Source: a virus. Taken from it: 56,769 nucleotides of DNA. The stretch lies in IMG/VR virus record IMGVR_UViG_3300045973_000630, positions 1 through 56,769 of that record; one strand, written 5' to 3'. Both the position numbers and the translations under genes were made by a program. This document shows positions 6,677-15,120 of this stretch, piece after piece (the first letter of the stretch is position 1; every line of letters begins with the position of its first letter). A model generated the notes under the pieces. That model saw only the letters and a program-made list of their open reading frames with translations. It was not told where the DNA came from and made no database searches.

Positions 6677-9277
6677 ATGTCAAAACGAATTATTACTCGC
6701 GAACAACTAATAGATCCCAAACTAAAAGGCTTAACTGCAATCTCGAGCGTAGTTAAACGAACTTTAGGACCAGGTGGACTATTAATTTTAATCGAAAGAG
6801 TTGGGCAAACACTAGAAGGACTTCCGCTCGGGCCTAAGATCACAAAGGATGGGGTAAGTGTCGCGGAAGAGTGCGCATCTATAGATAAGGCTGAAGATAT
6901 TATAATTCAAGCGGTTAAGGGAATTTGCCGTAAAACAGTTAGTACTGCGGGTGATGGCCCCCAACCACTTTATAGTAAAGTTCTTACTCCAAAAGGTTTT
7001 ATAGAGATGCGAGATGTAAGGGTTGGGATGGTTATCTGTGGTACTAACGGAACAGTTCAAAAAGTTTTAGGGGTTTTCCCAAAAGGCCAAAAAGAGATCT
7101 ATGAAGTAGAGATTCAAAATAAAGGAATAGTAGAATGTTGCGAAGACCATGTTTGGTCAGTTACTAAAAACAGTAATGGGGGCGCGGATTCTGTAAAATC
7201 TGTAGCGGAACTTATAAAAGATTATAAAAAAGAAGGTATACAGTCTACAAAATATAATTATTATATACCAAAAACTCCGGTTTACTTTCAAGAGAATACT
7301 GCGGAAATGCCCTTAGACCCATATTTACTTGGAGTTTTGTTAGGAGATGGTTGTTTAAAAGATGGTTCTAGTATTGAGTTAGGACTGGGAGTTAAAAAAG
7401 AACATATATTACAAAAATTAAAACCACCTAAGGGAATTAATACAAATATCCAATTTGTAGAGTCTAGGAATTATTTTAGAGTTAAATTTTCAGGTATTTC
7501 GGAGACCGGAAAATCAATGAGAGATTATGTAGAGTCTTTAGGATTAAGAGACGCAGGTAGTTTTACTAAGTTTATTCCAAAATCCTATTTATACGCCTCT
7601 ATTGAAACTAGATCCCAAGTCCTACAAGGATTAATTGATACAGACGGATGCGTTAACGAGCGAGGCTTATTTGAGTTTAGTACAGGCTCAAAAGAACTAG
7701 CAACGGACCTTCGAGACCTAGTTTTGAGTTTAGGTAAGACAGTTCATATGTATCTCAGAGATCGAAGTAATGACAATGCATTCTCAAAGACTCCCATGTA
7801 TAGAATTGGAGAATTAAAAGGATTTATACATGGAGATAAAATAAAAGAAATTAAAGCTACTGGCAGGTTTACCGAAATGCAGTGCATTAAAGTAAGTAAT
7901 CCGGATAGTTTATACATAACGGATAATTATGTAGTTACACATAATACCACAACTGCTATGGTATTAGGTGAAGCAATTGTAAACGAGACCGAGCGCATCT
8001 TAAAAGAAGATACTAAGCTTAACCCGCAATTAGTTAGAGAATCTCTAGAAGAGGCATCTTTACAAGTAATTAAGAAACTTAAAAAGATAGCAATTAAAGT
8101 TAATAATAATAAAACTATCCAACAAGTAGCTACAATCTCTGCAAACGGAGACGAATCTATTGGAGATATTATCGCAGCAGCTTTTGCGCATGTAGGTGCC
8201 GAAGGGGTTGTAACTGTAGATGAGGGACATACTTCAAAAGTTACCTTAGATGTAGTTGACGGATATCAGTTCAATAGGGGCGCCGAGGGTCGTACCGCGT
8301 TTTTCAATAATAGAGACGCAACCCAATTTGAAGCGGAAGATGCAGCATTAATTATTTATGATGGAAAATTATATAACTATACTCAATTAATTCCAGCACT
8401 TAAGTTATTAGCGGGAGTCGGTGCGGATGAAAAAGCATCTCGAAAGATGCCGCCCACTGTAATTGTGGCAAATGAGTTCAGTCCAGAAGTACTTCAGTTC
8501 CTGTTAATTCAAAAAACAGAGATGGGGATGACCTTCTGTCCAATCACTGGACCGAATACTACCCATGTGAGATCTGGGTACTATGATGATTTAGCAGTTT
8601 ACTCAGGTGGAACTAGACTTGGAAATGGAGCACGCAACCTTGAGTCTATTGAAATGGATGATATTGGCCTCGTAAAAAGAGCATTATCTGATAAATATAA
8701 AACTACATTATATGATGGGCAAGGTTCTGAAGAATCAATTCTAGAAAGAGTAGACCAATTAAAAGCTGCAAAAGCACAAGCAGAGTCCCCATATGACGCA
8801 CAAATCTTAAATGATAGACTTGCATCACTAACTAATGGTATAGCTAAAATTGGAGTTGGTGGAACTACTGAAATGGAAATTAAAGAGAAGTATGACCGAA
8901 TAGAGGATGCATTAAACGCAGCACGCGCGGCAATCGAGGAGGGAGTTGTACCAGGCGGTGGAACTACTTTATTAAGAATTGCGTTAGAGATGCCTGAGAA
9001 GACAGTTGGTCAAAAGATCCTAAAAGTAGCATTACAAGCTCCATTCTTTCAAATCTTAGAGAATATTGGTATTTTTAAAGAAGAAGCTCTAGAAGTGTCT
9101 AAAACTCTCGTTAAGAGTAAAAGTAAGGTTTATGATGCAAGAACTAAGCAGATCAAAAATGCGATGACTGCGGGGATTATAGACCCAGTAAAGGTGACTA
9201 GAACTGCCTTGGAGAACGCGGTATCAATAGCAACCCTATTAAGTACTTGCGGTGGAGCAATTACTTACGAAAAATAA
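6677..9277 (+). CDS. groEL: GroEL-type chaperonin interrupted by a class 3 intein
   Basis: The 866-codon precursor splices to a 537-residue chaperonin (E. coli GroEL is 548). Extein motifs are KRTLGPGG, TKDGVSVA, AGDG/TTTA (nucleotide phosphate loop, split by the intein), IEDALNAARAAIEEGVVPGGG in separate short segments near the C-terminus, and no Gly-Met tail. The apical domain (TVDEGH...QFNRG) is more divergent, as expected if it is tuned to a phage substrate. The product should form a ring that folds phage proteins with ATP; the partner is probably the GroES-like protein at 35933. ATG follows AGGAGG. A strong terminator follows at 9307, so the gene is probably a single transcription unit. 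Confidence 0.95.
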   Translation: MSKRIITREQLIDPKLKGLTAISSVVKRTLGPGGLLILIERVGQTLEGLPLGPKITKDGVSVAEECASIDKAEDIIIQAVKGICRKTVSTAGDGPQPLYSKVLTPKGFIEMRDVRVGMVICGTNGTVQKVLGVFPKGQKEIYEVEIQNKGIVECCEDHVWSVTKNSNGGADSVKSVAELIKDYKKEGIQSTKYNYYIPKTPVYFQENTAEMPLDPYLLGVLLGDGCLKDGSSIELGLGVKKEHILQKLKPPKGINTNIQFVESRNYFRVKFSGISETGKSMRDYVESLGLRDAGSFTKFIPKSYLYASIETRSQVLQGLIDTDGCVNERGLFEFSTGSKELATDLRDLVLSLGKTVHMYLRDRSNDNAFSKTPMYRIGELKGFIHGDKIKEIKATGRFTEMQCIKVSNPDSLYITDNYVVTHNTTTAMVLGEAIVNETERILKEDTKLNPQLVRESLEEASLQVIKKLKKIAIKVNNNKTIQQVATISANGDESIGDIIAAAFAHVGAEGVVTVDEGHTSKVTLDVVDGYQFNRGAEGRTAFFNNRDATQFEAEDAALIIYDGKLYNYTQLIPALKLLAGVGADEKASRKMPPTVIVANEFSPEVLQFLLIQKTEMGMTFCPITGPNTTHVRSGYYDDLAVYSGGTRLGNGARNLESIEMDDIGLVKRALSDKYKTTLYDGQGSEESILERVDQLKAAKAQAESPYDAQILNDRLASLTNGIAKIGVGGTTEMEIKEKYDRIEDALNAARAAIEEGVVPGGGTTLLRIALEMPEKTVGQKILKVALQAPFFQILENIGIFKEEALEVSKTLVKSKSKVYDARTKQIKNAMTAGIIDPVKVTRTALENAVSIATLLSTCGGAITYEK
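6959..7945 (+). mobile_element. class 3 intein with LAGLIDADG homing endonuclease, inside groEL
   Basis: Codons 95-423 of the groEL precursor (329 residues) replace nothing in the chaperonin: AGDG before and TTTA after restore AGDGTTTA. The first residue is Pro95, not Cys or Ser. The class 3 WCT triplet is present: Trp160 two residues after block B His158, Cys403 at block F position 4 (QCIKV), and Thr421 before the terminal His-Asn (THN, 421-423). The +1 residue is Thr. Block A reads YSKVLTPKGF. Two dodecapeptides, YLLGVLLGDG (216-225) and LQGLIDTDG (316-324), mark a LAGLIDADG endonuclease. Splicing would use Cys403 as the branching nucleophile. Confidence 0.92.
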
Positions 9278-9306
9278 GTAATTAAGTATCAAATCAAAAC
9301 AGTTAA

Positions 9307-9355
9307 ATACCCGAGTGTTTCAAATAGATAAGTTTGAAAATATTCGGGTATTTTT
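9307..9355 (+). terminator. intrinsic terminator after groEL
   Basis: TACCCGA (9308-9314) pairs with TCGGGTA (9344-9350), with an inner TTTCAAA/TTTGAAA stem, followed by a T run at 9350-9355. It separates the groEL unit from the RNR operon. Confidence 0.88.
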
Positions 9356-9399
9356 CATTTAAATTTAGGTATGATAAATTCAATTGAAAAGGAGACACC

Positions 9400-11250
9400 T
9401 TGAATAAATCAAATAAACTATTATCGGATCTAGTTACCTTTAAAACATATGCACATTATATAGAACATCTAAGTAGACGCGAAACTCTCAATGAGGTTAT
9501 AACTAGAAATAGACAAATGCACCTAGACAAGTTTCCAAAGTTAGCAGATGACATAGTGAAAGCTTACGAGCAAGTTTATGACTTAAAAGTAATGCCTTCG
9601 ATGAGGTCACTTCAGTTTGGAGGAAGTGCAATTCAAAAAAATAATACAAGACAATACAATTGTAGCTTTTTACATATGAATCGAGTTAGGGCATTTGCCG
9701 AAACTTTATATCTTCTATTATGTGGGACGGGAGTTGGATTCTCAGTACAAAAACATCATATAAATCAGTTACCAAGAATTAGACATCCTAAACGAGAAAA
9801 TATACATATAATAAACGATAGCATAGAAGGTTGGGCAGACGCGTTAGATGCATTAATGACCGCATATTTTTATGGTGCAATTCGTCCAATTTTTGATTAC
9901 AGTCAAATTTCAGCAAAGGGTACATTATTAGTTACTACTGGATCAAAAGCCCCAGGGCCTGAGCCACTTAAAATAATGCTTGAGACGGTAGAGGCAAAAC
10001 TTAGAACCGTAATTGACCGAAAACTAACAACATTAGAGGTCCACGATTTAGAGTGTATTGCAGCAGAGTGTGTTTTATCCGGCGGAATTCGGAGGGCCGC
10101 ACTTATTAGTCTTTTTGATAAAGATGACGAAGATTTACTTACTTGTAAACAAGGCGAATGGTGGGTAAAAACTCCGTATAGAGCTCGTGCAAATAATAGT
10201 GCAGTATTGCTTCGTAGTGATACAACAAAAGAAGAGTTCCGAAGAGTATACGAGGCTTGCATTAAATCAAATGCTGGCGAACCTGGATTTATATGGACTA
10301 ATAATTTAGAGATGGGAAAAAATCCGTGCTGCGAAATAAGTGTGCTAGACCAAGAATTTTGTAACTTGACAACTACTAGTATTTCCTCACTTATTTCAGA
10401 AACAGATTTAATGAACAGAGTGCAAGCTTCATCATTTATTGGTACACTTCAAGCATCATATACAGACTTTCCGTACTTAGCAGAAAAGTGGAAACAGAAC
10501 TCAGAAGAAGAAGCATTATTAGGTTGTTCATTTACCGGAATTGCTGAATCACATATGTTATCTGCAGAAACTTTACAAACTGCAGCAAATGTAGTTTTAG
10601 ACACAAATTATAAATATGCAAAAATTTTAGGAATTAACCCAGCAGCTCGAGCAACTACAATTAAACCAGAGGGTTCCGCTAGTTGTGTGCTAGGTTCAAG
10701 TTCTGGTATTCATGCTCGCCATTCTAACTTCTATTTAAGAAGAGTACGATTTAATAAAGAAGAACCCTTAGCTAAATATTTAAAATTAGTAATTCCGGAG
10801 TTAATTGAAGATGATCTCTTTTCACAAAGAGATAGCGTAGTTACAATTCCACAAGAATCTCCCCCCAATTCGATAGTCCGAGAACAAGAGTCAGCATTAC
10901 AACTACTAAATCGCGTTCTGTTTTACAATGAGAATTGGATAAAACCAGGACATCGGTCGGGTAGTGATCGACATAATGTTTCGTGCACTATAAATTATAA
11001 GAGTTCCGAAATTGAAGAGCTATTTGAACAAATGTGGGTTAATAGAAATATTTATTCGGGTATAAGTTTATTACCAATGGATGATAGTATTTATCAGCAA
11101 GCCCCGTTTGAAGCTTGTTCTAAAGAACTTTTTGAAAAATATGAAAATTTAGTAAAAGATATTGATTTAACTAAGGTTCTAGAAATAGAAGACTCTACGG
11201 ATCTAACTGGGCAACTAGCTTGTTCTGGAATTTCTTGCGAAATTAAATAA
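9400..11250 (+). CDS. nrdJ: class II (adenosylcobalamin-dependent) ribonucleotide reductase, TTG start
   Basis: 616 residues, shorter than the roughly 740 of the Lactobacillus monomeric enzyme. It starts at TTG after AAGGAG, with a TATGAT box at 9370. Seen are the N-terminal redox Cys in QYNCSFLH, GTGVGFS, NPCCEIS with the thiyl-radical Cys and its Glu, FCNLTT with the second redox Cys, and a C-terminal CSGISC pair that relays electrons from thioredoxin. It reduces ribonucleotides to deoxyribonucleotides using B12, independent of oxygen, so the host must make or import cobalamin. It leads the nucleotide-supply part of the rightward block. Confidence 0.9.
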   Translation: MNKSNKLLSDLVTFKTYAHYIEHLSRRETLNEVITRNRQMHLDKFPKLADDIVKAYEQVYDLKVMPSMRSLQFGGSAIQKNNTRQYNCSFLHMNRVRAFAETLYLLLCGTGVGFSVQKHHINQLPRIRHPKRENIHIINDSIEGWADALDALMTAYFYGAIRPIFDYSQISAKGTLLVTTGSKAPGPEPLKIMLETVEAKLRTVIDRKLTTLEVHDLECIAAECVLSGGIRRAALISLFDKDDEDLLTCKQGEWWVKTPYRARANNSAVLLRSDTTKEEFRRVYEACIKSNAGEPGFIWTNNLEMGKNPCCEISVLDQEFCNLTTTSISSLISETDLMNRVQASSFIGTLQASYTDFPYLAEKWKQNSEEEALLGCSFTGIAESHMLSAETLQTAANVVLDTNYKYAKILGINPAARATTIKPEGSASCVLGSSSGIHARHSNFYLRRVRFNKEEPLAKYLKLVIPELIEDDLFSQRDSVVTIPQESPPNSIVREQESALQLLNRVLFYNENWIKPGHRSGSDRHNVSCTINYKSSEIEELFEQMWVNRNIYSGISLLPMDDSIYQQAPFEACSKELFEKYENLVKDIDLTKVLEIEDSTDLTGQLACSGISCEIK

Positions 11251-11269
11251 AACTAAAGGACTATAACAA

Positions 11270-11734
11270 ATGATAACAATTAAAAAGTTAAATTCATATT
11301 ATAGAAGAGCCTTGACAATAGCTGAGGACTCCCATGATCCGGATACTAAAGTAGCCGCACTTTTAGTAAATTCAGAATCTGGAGCAGTAATCGCAGACGG
11401 TTATAACGGTTTTGTAAGAGGTGCGGATGACGAGAATTTACCTAAAACAAGACCTGAAAAATATCAGTATTTTCTCCATTCTGAAATCAATATGATATGT
11501 AATGCAGCAAGAAATGGAATTAATACTTCAAATTGTATTGTTTTTTGTACACTATCCCCTTGCGCGCATTGCCTACGAGTTTTATATCAAAGCGGTATAA
11601 CTGAAATCTATTTTAAAGATCGGTATAGAGATTTTGATAAAGATTTAATATTAAAAGACTTAAATATAATAGTTACATCTATCGGGGAATTCAGTAAAAT
11701 TGCATTAACCGCTAACAAATTGGGGAATTCATGA
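11270..11734 (+). CDS. deoxycytidylate (dCMP) deaminase
   Basis: 154 residues with the zinc deaminase site His70-x-Glu72 and PCAHC (Cys98, Cys101). The order DPDTKVAALLV, a glycine-rich NGF loop, then HSE matches the phage dCMP deaminase/ComEB family. It converts dCMP to dUMP. If the enzyme at 1120 uses dCMP, the two compete for the same substrate and would set the balance between thymidine and modified cytosine. It overlaps the next gene by four bases. Confidence 0.9.
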   Translation: MITIKKLNSYYRRALTIAEDSHDPDTKVAALLVNSESGAVIADGYNGFVRGADDENLPKTRPEKYQYFLHSEINMICNAARNGINTSNCIVFCTLSPCAHCLRVLYQSGITEIYFKDRYRDFDKDLILKDLNIIVTSIGEFSKIALTANKLGNS

Positions 11735-12285
11735 AAATCGAAAAAGCTAGCATTATAACAGTAGATTTAGGGAATAATATATCAAATACTTTTGTAGTCG
11801 ACACTATAGAAGATACTACTCTATTAGTAAGTCACCCATTAGCTAAAGGTATTCTTATCAGAGTATCAAAAGATAAAGCTGATGGATCAATGGCTAAGAT
11901 TAAAGACTCGTCAGAACGCGGAATTGACTTTGCAAATTCTAATCGTAGATACTTAGACTTTAACGCGCTATTAGATCTTGACTGTATTTGTACTAGTTTT
12001 GTATTAACGAAACGAGTTACACCTAGACAAAAGTCAATAATAGCTAGCATCTGCGGAGTAGTTGCAGAAGTTAAATTTAATGATGATCTTAAAGAAACTA
12101 TGAAATTTATTACTAAAAATTCAACAATGTTAGATGAATTCAATTACTTATGGTTTACTAATTTCAGAAAGCTATTTTCTGGAGATCAACCAGTTTTTTC
12201 TAAGAAACAAAGAAGTGCAATCTTTAATATCGCTGGCTTTTTATTAGCTGAGTTAGAAAACCCAGTAGCATATTCTATTAAGTGA
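11731..12285 (+). CDS. hypothetical protein, 184 aa
   Basis: Soluble protein, coupled to the dCMP deaminase gene by an ATGA overlap. The N-terminal half is beta-rich; residues about 90-115 (RVTPRQKSIIASICGV) form a basic helix, repeated in style near the end (SKKQRSAIFNIAGFLL). I recognise no family. A role in nucleotide metabolism or replication is suggested only by position. Confidence 0.75.
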   Translation: MKIEKASIITVDLGNNISNTFVVDTIEDTTLLVSHPLAKGILIRVSKDKADGSMAKIKDSSERGIDFANSNRRYLDFNALLDLDCICTSFVLTKRVTPRQKSIIASICGVVAEVKFNDDLKETMKFITKNSTMLDEFNYLWFTNFRKLFSGDQPVFSKKQRSAIFNIAGFLLAELENPVAYSIK

Positions 12286-12313
12286 TAAAATTATTTTTCA
12301 GGAGATAAATAAC

Positions 12314-14128
12314 ATGGCTGAAGTATTACGTTCACATATAGACTTTATAATGAAACTTAAAAAACAAGGCAAAACTTATGTACAAGTTTCACAAGCTTTT
12401 ATAAAAAGATTTGGAATTCCAAAAAGTAGCAGTGCGGTTAAAGATACTTTTGATCGATTTAAATCTGAATATGATCTAACAGACCTAAAACCGGTTATAG
12501 AAGTAAAAGACGAAATAACCAGATCTAAAGTACTAACCCAGTTCCTGAAATTAGTAGAAAAGCGTAAATATGTACCAACTAAACTTGAGTTTTTGAAACA
12601 TGTAGATATTTCGAAAGATACTATTGATCGTAAATTTGAATCATTTAATAAATTAGTACAAGACGCCCGAGAGTTAGACCCAAAAGTATTTGAAAATATT
12701 ATAGATGAATCATCGTTCTCAGATGAAGCTTTTAGTGTACTTCGAGAACAAATAGCAGAACATCAAAGATTCGTAATTACCGCAGCAGTCACTGGATGCG
12801 AACCGCACGCAGATGCATTAAGTGCTTTAAACACTTATTGTAAAGCTAATAAAGCTATGTTATTAATCCTACCGTGTTCAGATCCAGCTCACCAAAAAGG
12901 TAAAGAAAACGATTGGGCACTAAGTCATAAACTCCCTAAAGAAAATATAGTTTTTAAAGATGTGGCAATAAATGATAATTTAGTATTATCAACTATTAAA
13001 ATGAGTGCTAAACAACTTCAACCGCTAACTGGACTTAAGCGTATATCTCAAAAACGAGGATCTACAATAGTAGCATCGCCTAAGCAGTTTCTTGAGTTTT
13101 CAGCTAATTCAAACAATAACTTAGAGATTCCGAGAGCCCTAGCGTCGACTGGGGCTATTACTAAAGCTAATTATTCAACTGAGATGTACATGTCTGAACG
13201 AACTGCATATCTAGCTGAAATGGATCATACTCTAGGCGCAGTTATCGTTGAAGTAGAGAGTGACCAAATCTTCCACTTTAGACATATTCAATTTGAAAAG
13301 AAAACTGGAACTATTTACGATTTAGATAGAAAGTACTTAGCTAATGGAAAAACTGAAAAAATTAATATTAAGTTAATTCAAACAGGAGATTGGCACGTTC
13401 AGTCTACTTGTCCAATTGCTAGAAACGCAACAAAGGAAATGATTGAGTTAATGCGCCCAGAAATAGCTACATTTGAAGACTTCTTTGACGGAAATTCGAT
13501 TAATCCACATGAACGTCATAATGTAGTTTCTTTATCTAAAAAATCTAAACAAGGATTACTCTCGTTAGCTACAGAACTAAAGGCATGTAGGGATGAGTTA
13601 GATGCTATATGTAAATGGCCAGTTAAAAATATAGTAATGAAATATGGTAATCATGAGGACTTTTTAAAACGATGGTTAGCAGACGGTTCATTTATTAAAG
13701 ACCCAGAAAACAAAATTCTAGCTATGAAACTAACTATAGCGTTAGAAGAGCATAATGCAATGCCCTTTGAATATGCAATGCGTGAGCTACTAGGATTGGA
13801 ACAACCCGAAAAAATTAAGTTTTTAGAACTAAATGATTCATTTAAAGTATCCGGAATTGAAAATGGAGCACATGGCCATATTGGAAAAAGCGGAAGACGA
13901 AACCCAGCAATGGCGGAGTTAGAAGAATGTTACGGAGCAGTTAATGCCGGACATACACATTCATCTGGTATATTTAGACAAGTATTTAGAGCTGGAACTA
14001 TGACTAAGTTAAAACTATCGTATAATGACGGAGCTTCAACTTGGACTCAATCTAATGTGATACAGCATCATAATGGTACACGTCAAATCATTCATGTTAT
14101 TAATGGTAACTGGCGCCTCAAAAAGTAA
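12314..14128 (+). CDS. HTH plus calcineurin-like metallophosphoesterase
   Basis: 604 residues. The N-terminal ~110 residues read like one or two helix-turn-helix units (KQGKTYVQVSQAFIKRFGI; DISKDTIDRKFESF). The C-terminal half has the metallophosphoesterase ladder GDWH (358-361), GNHE (445-448), GHIG and GHTH (546-549), i.e. two-metal ligands as in Mre11-type nucleases. It probably cleaves DNA phosphodiesters after sequence or structure recognition. T5 A1, which degrades host DNA, is a possible analogue, but I cannot confirm homology. ATG after CAGGAG. Confidence 0.8.
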   Translation: MAEVLRSHIDFIMKLKKQGKTYVQVSQAFIKRFGIPKSSSAVKDTFDRFKSEYDLTDLKPVIEVKDEITRSKVLTQFLKLVEKRKYVPTKLEFLKHVDISKDTIDRKFESFNKLVQDARELDPKVFENIIDESSFSDEAFSVLREQIAEHQRFVITAAVTGCEPHADALSALNTYCKANKAMLLILPCSDPAHQKGKENDWALSHKLPKENIVFKDVAINDNLVLSTIKMSAKQLQPLTGLKRISQKRGSTIVASPKQFLEFSANSNNNLEIPRALASTGAITKANYSTEMYMSERTAYLAEMDHTLGAVIVEVESDQIFHFRHIQFEKKTGTIYDLDRKYLANGKTEKINIKLIQTGDWHVQSTCPIARNATKEMIELMRPEIATFEDFFDGNSINPHERHNVVSLSKKSKQGLLSLATELKACRDELDAICKWPVKNIVMKYGNHEDFLKRWLADGSFIKDPENKILAMKLTIALEEHNAMPFEYAMRELLGLEQPEKIKFLELNDSFKVSGIENGAHGHIGKSGRRNPAMAELEECYGAVNAGHTHSSGIFRQVFRAGTMTKLKLSYNDGASTWTQSNVIQHHNGTRQIIHVINGNWRLKK

Positions 14129-14143
14129 CTACCTAAAATAGAT

Positions 14144-14200
14144 CTTCCCTTTGAGTTAATTGTCTGATACGATAAATTAGACAGTTAACAATTAGGGAGG
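14144..14200 (+). promoter_or_regulatory. inverted repeat covering the Shine-Dalgarno of the gene at 14205
   Basis: TAATTGT (14157-14163) pairs with ACAATTA (14188-14194). The stem is extended by CTTCCC (14144-14149) pairing with the Shine-Dalgarno GGGAGG (14195-14200), with one G-U pair and a one-sided bulge. Inside the loop lies a TACGAT -10-like box (14168-14173). A long read-through transcript would hide the Shine-Dalgarno; a transcript started inside the loop would not. Confidence 0.5.
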
Positions 14201-14204
14201 TTTT

Positions 14205-14750
14205 ATGAGTTTACAAGTTGAGTATAAATTAAAATTAGGTCAAGATGAATTTACATTAAAAGCAGAAGTTCAAGATGAAGTTGAATTTTTCGAAAAAATG
14301 TCGTTTTATTCAAATTTGCCAAAATCCACACCGAACGGATCTACAGATTTAAAATTAGCATTTCGGGCGCTAAAAGATGGAAATAAATACTATTCAATAG
14401 TATGCGAAAGCGAAAAACTAGAATTTAGATTTGGATTATTAAAAGAAAAATCAGGTGGTGGACTCTTTCCTAAAGGTTGGGAACCACTCTATCAAAAAGA
14501 ATCAGAAGAAGCACCCCCTAAGATTGCACAAACGGCTCCAGTAACCCCAAAACCAGTAACACCTATAGTAAATAAACCGGCAGCTTCGATGACTCCAGTA
14601 GCGATGCCAAGAGTTTCTATGCCAATAGTTACTCCAAGTATTCCGGCACCAAGTATTCCAGAAGTAACTCAAGTAACACCAAATGCACCCTTAGCTACAG
14701 TAAAAGCAGCCGCAACAAATGTATTAGCTAGATTTAATATTAATAAATAA
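14205..14750 (+). CDS. hypothetical protein with Pro/Thr/Val-rich tail, 181 aa
   Basis: Residues 1-100 form a compact acidic/basic beta-rich domain (DLKLAFRALKDGNKYYSIVC; GLFPKGWEPLY). Residues 100-165 are low-complexity Pro/Thr/Val/Ala, and the end (LARFNINK) may be a short interaction tail. The layout, a small domain plus flexible tail next to replication genes, recalls single-stranded DNA-binding proteins, but I see no OB-fold signature, so this is speculation. Confidence 0.7.
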   Translation: MSLQVEYKLKLGQDEFTLKAEVQDEVEFFEKMSFYSNLPKSTPNGSTDLKLAFRALKDGNKYYSIVCESEKLEFRFGLLKEKSGGGLFPKGWEPLYQKESEEAPPKIAQTAPVTPKPVTPIVNKPAASMTPVAMPRVSMPIVTPSIPAPSIPEVTQVTPNAPLATVKAAATNVLARFNINK

Positions 14751-14760
14751 GGAGTTTTAA

Positions 14761-15069
14761 ATGAATGAACCAAAAGTTAGCACTAAAAGATATATCGGAA
14801 AAGTTAAGAATCAACAAACACAATTCGGGATTCTTAAAAAACTAGTAATTGATAATCCACATGCAAATAAAAAAGATGGACAACCAGATCCATATAATAA
14901 AGGCGCGTTAATCTGGATTGATCGAGAAACTGGGCATCAATATCAAGTTTTAGGACTTACATGCTCAGTCCCAAGAGATGGGTTGAATCCTAAGTTAGTA
15001 GAAGCTGGATTTGAATCTAATATAGTTCTAGATTTAGCTAGTAGCTATGAAGCAATCGCATTAGATTAG
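14761..15069 (+). CDS. hypothetical protein, 102 aa
   Basis: Starts 11 bases after the previous gene with a GGAG Shine-Dalgarno. Basic N-terminus (STKRYIGKVKNQQTQFGILKK), then ALIWIDRETGHQYQVLGLTC. Compact, beta-type composition. No family is recognised. It is co-transcribed with the primase-helicase by position. Confidence 0.7.
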   Translation: MNEPKVSTKRYIGKVKNQQTQFGILKKLVIDNPHANKKDGQPDPYNKGALIWIDRETGHQYQVLGLTCSVPRDGLNPKLVEAGFESNIVLDLASSYEAIALD

Positions 15070-15120
15070 TAGTTTAATAAGTTCTGTTTAACAAATTTAA
15101 TAACAAACTTAGGAGTACTC

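Noticed and set aside
9903-10262. 119-codon minus-strand ORF inside the RNR gene
   Set aside because: Shadow of a well-supported gene; no start signal of its own. The same applies to the other antisense ORFs inside long genes.
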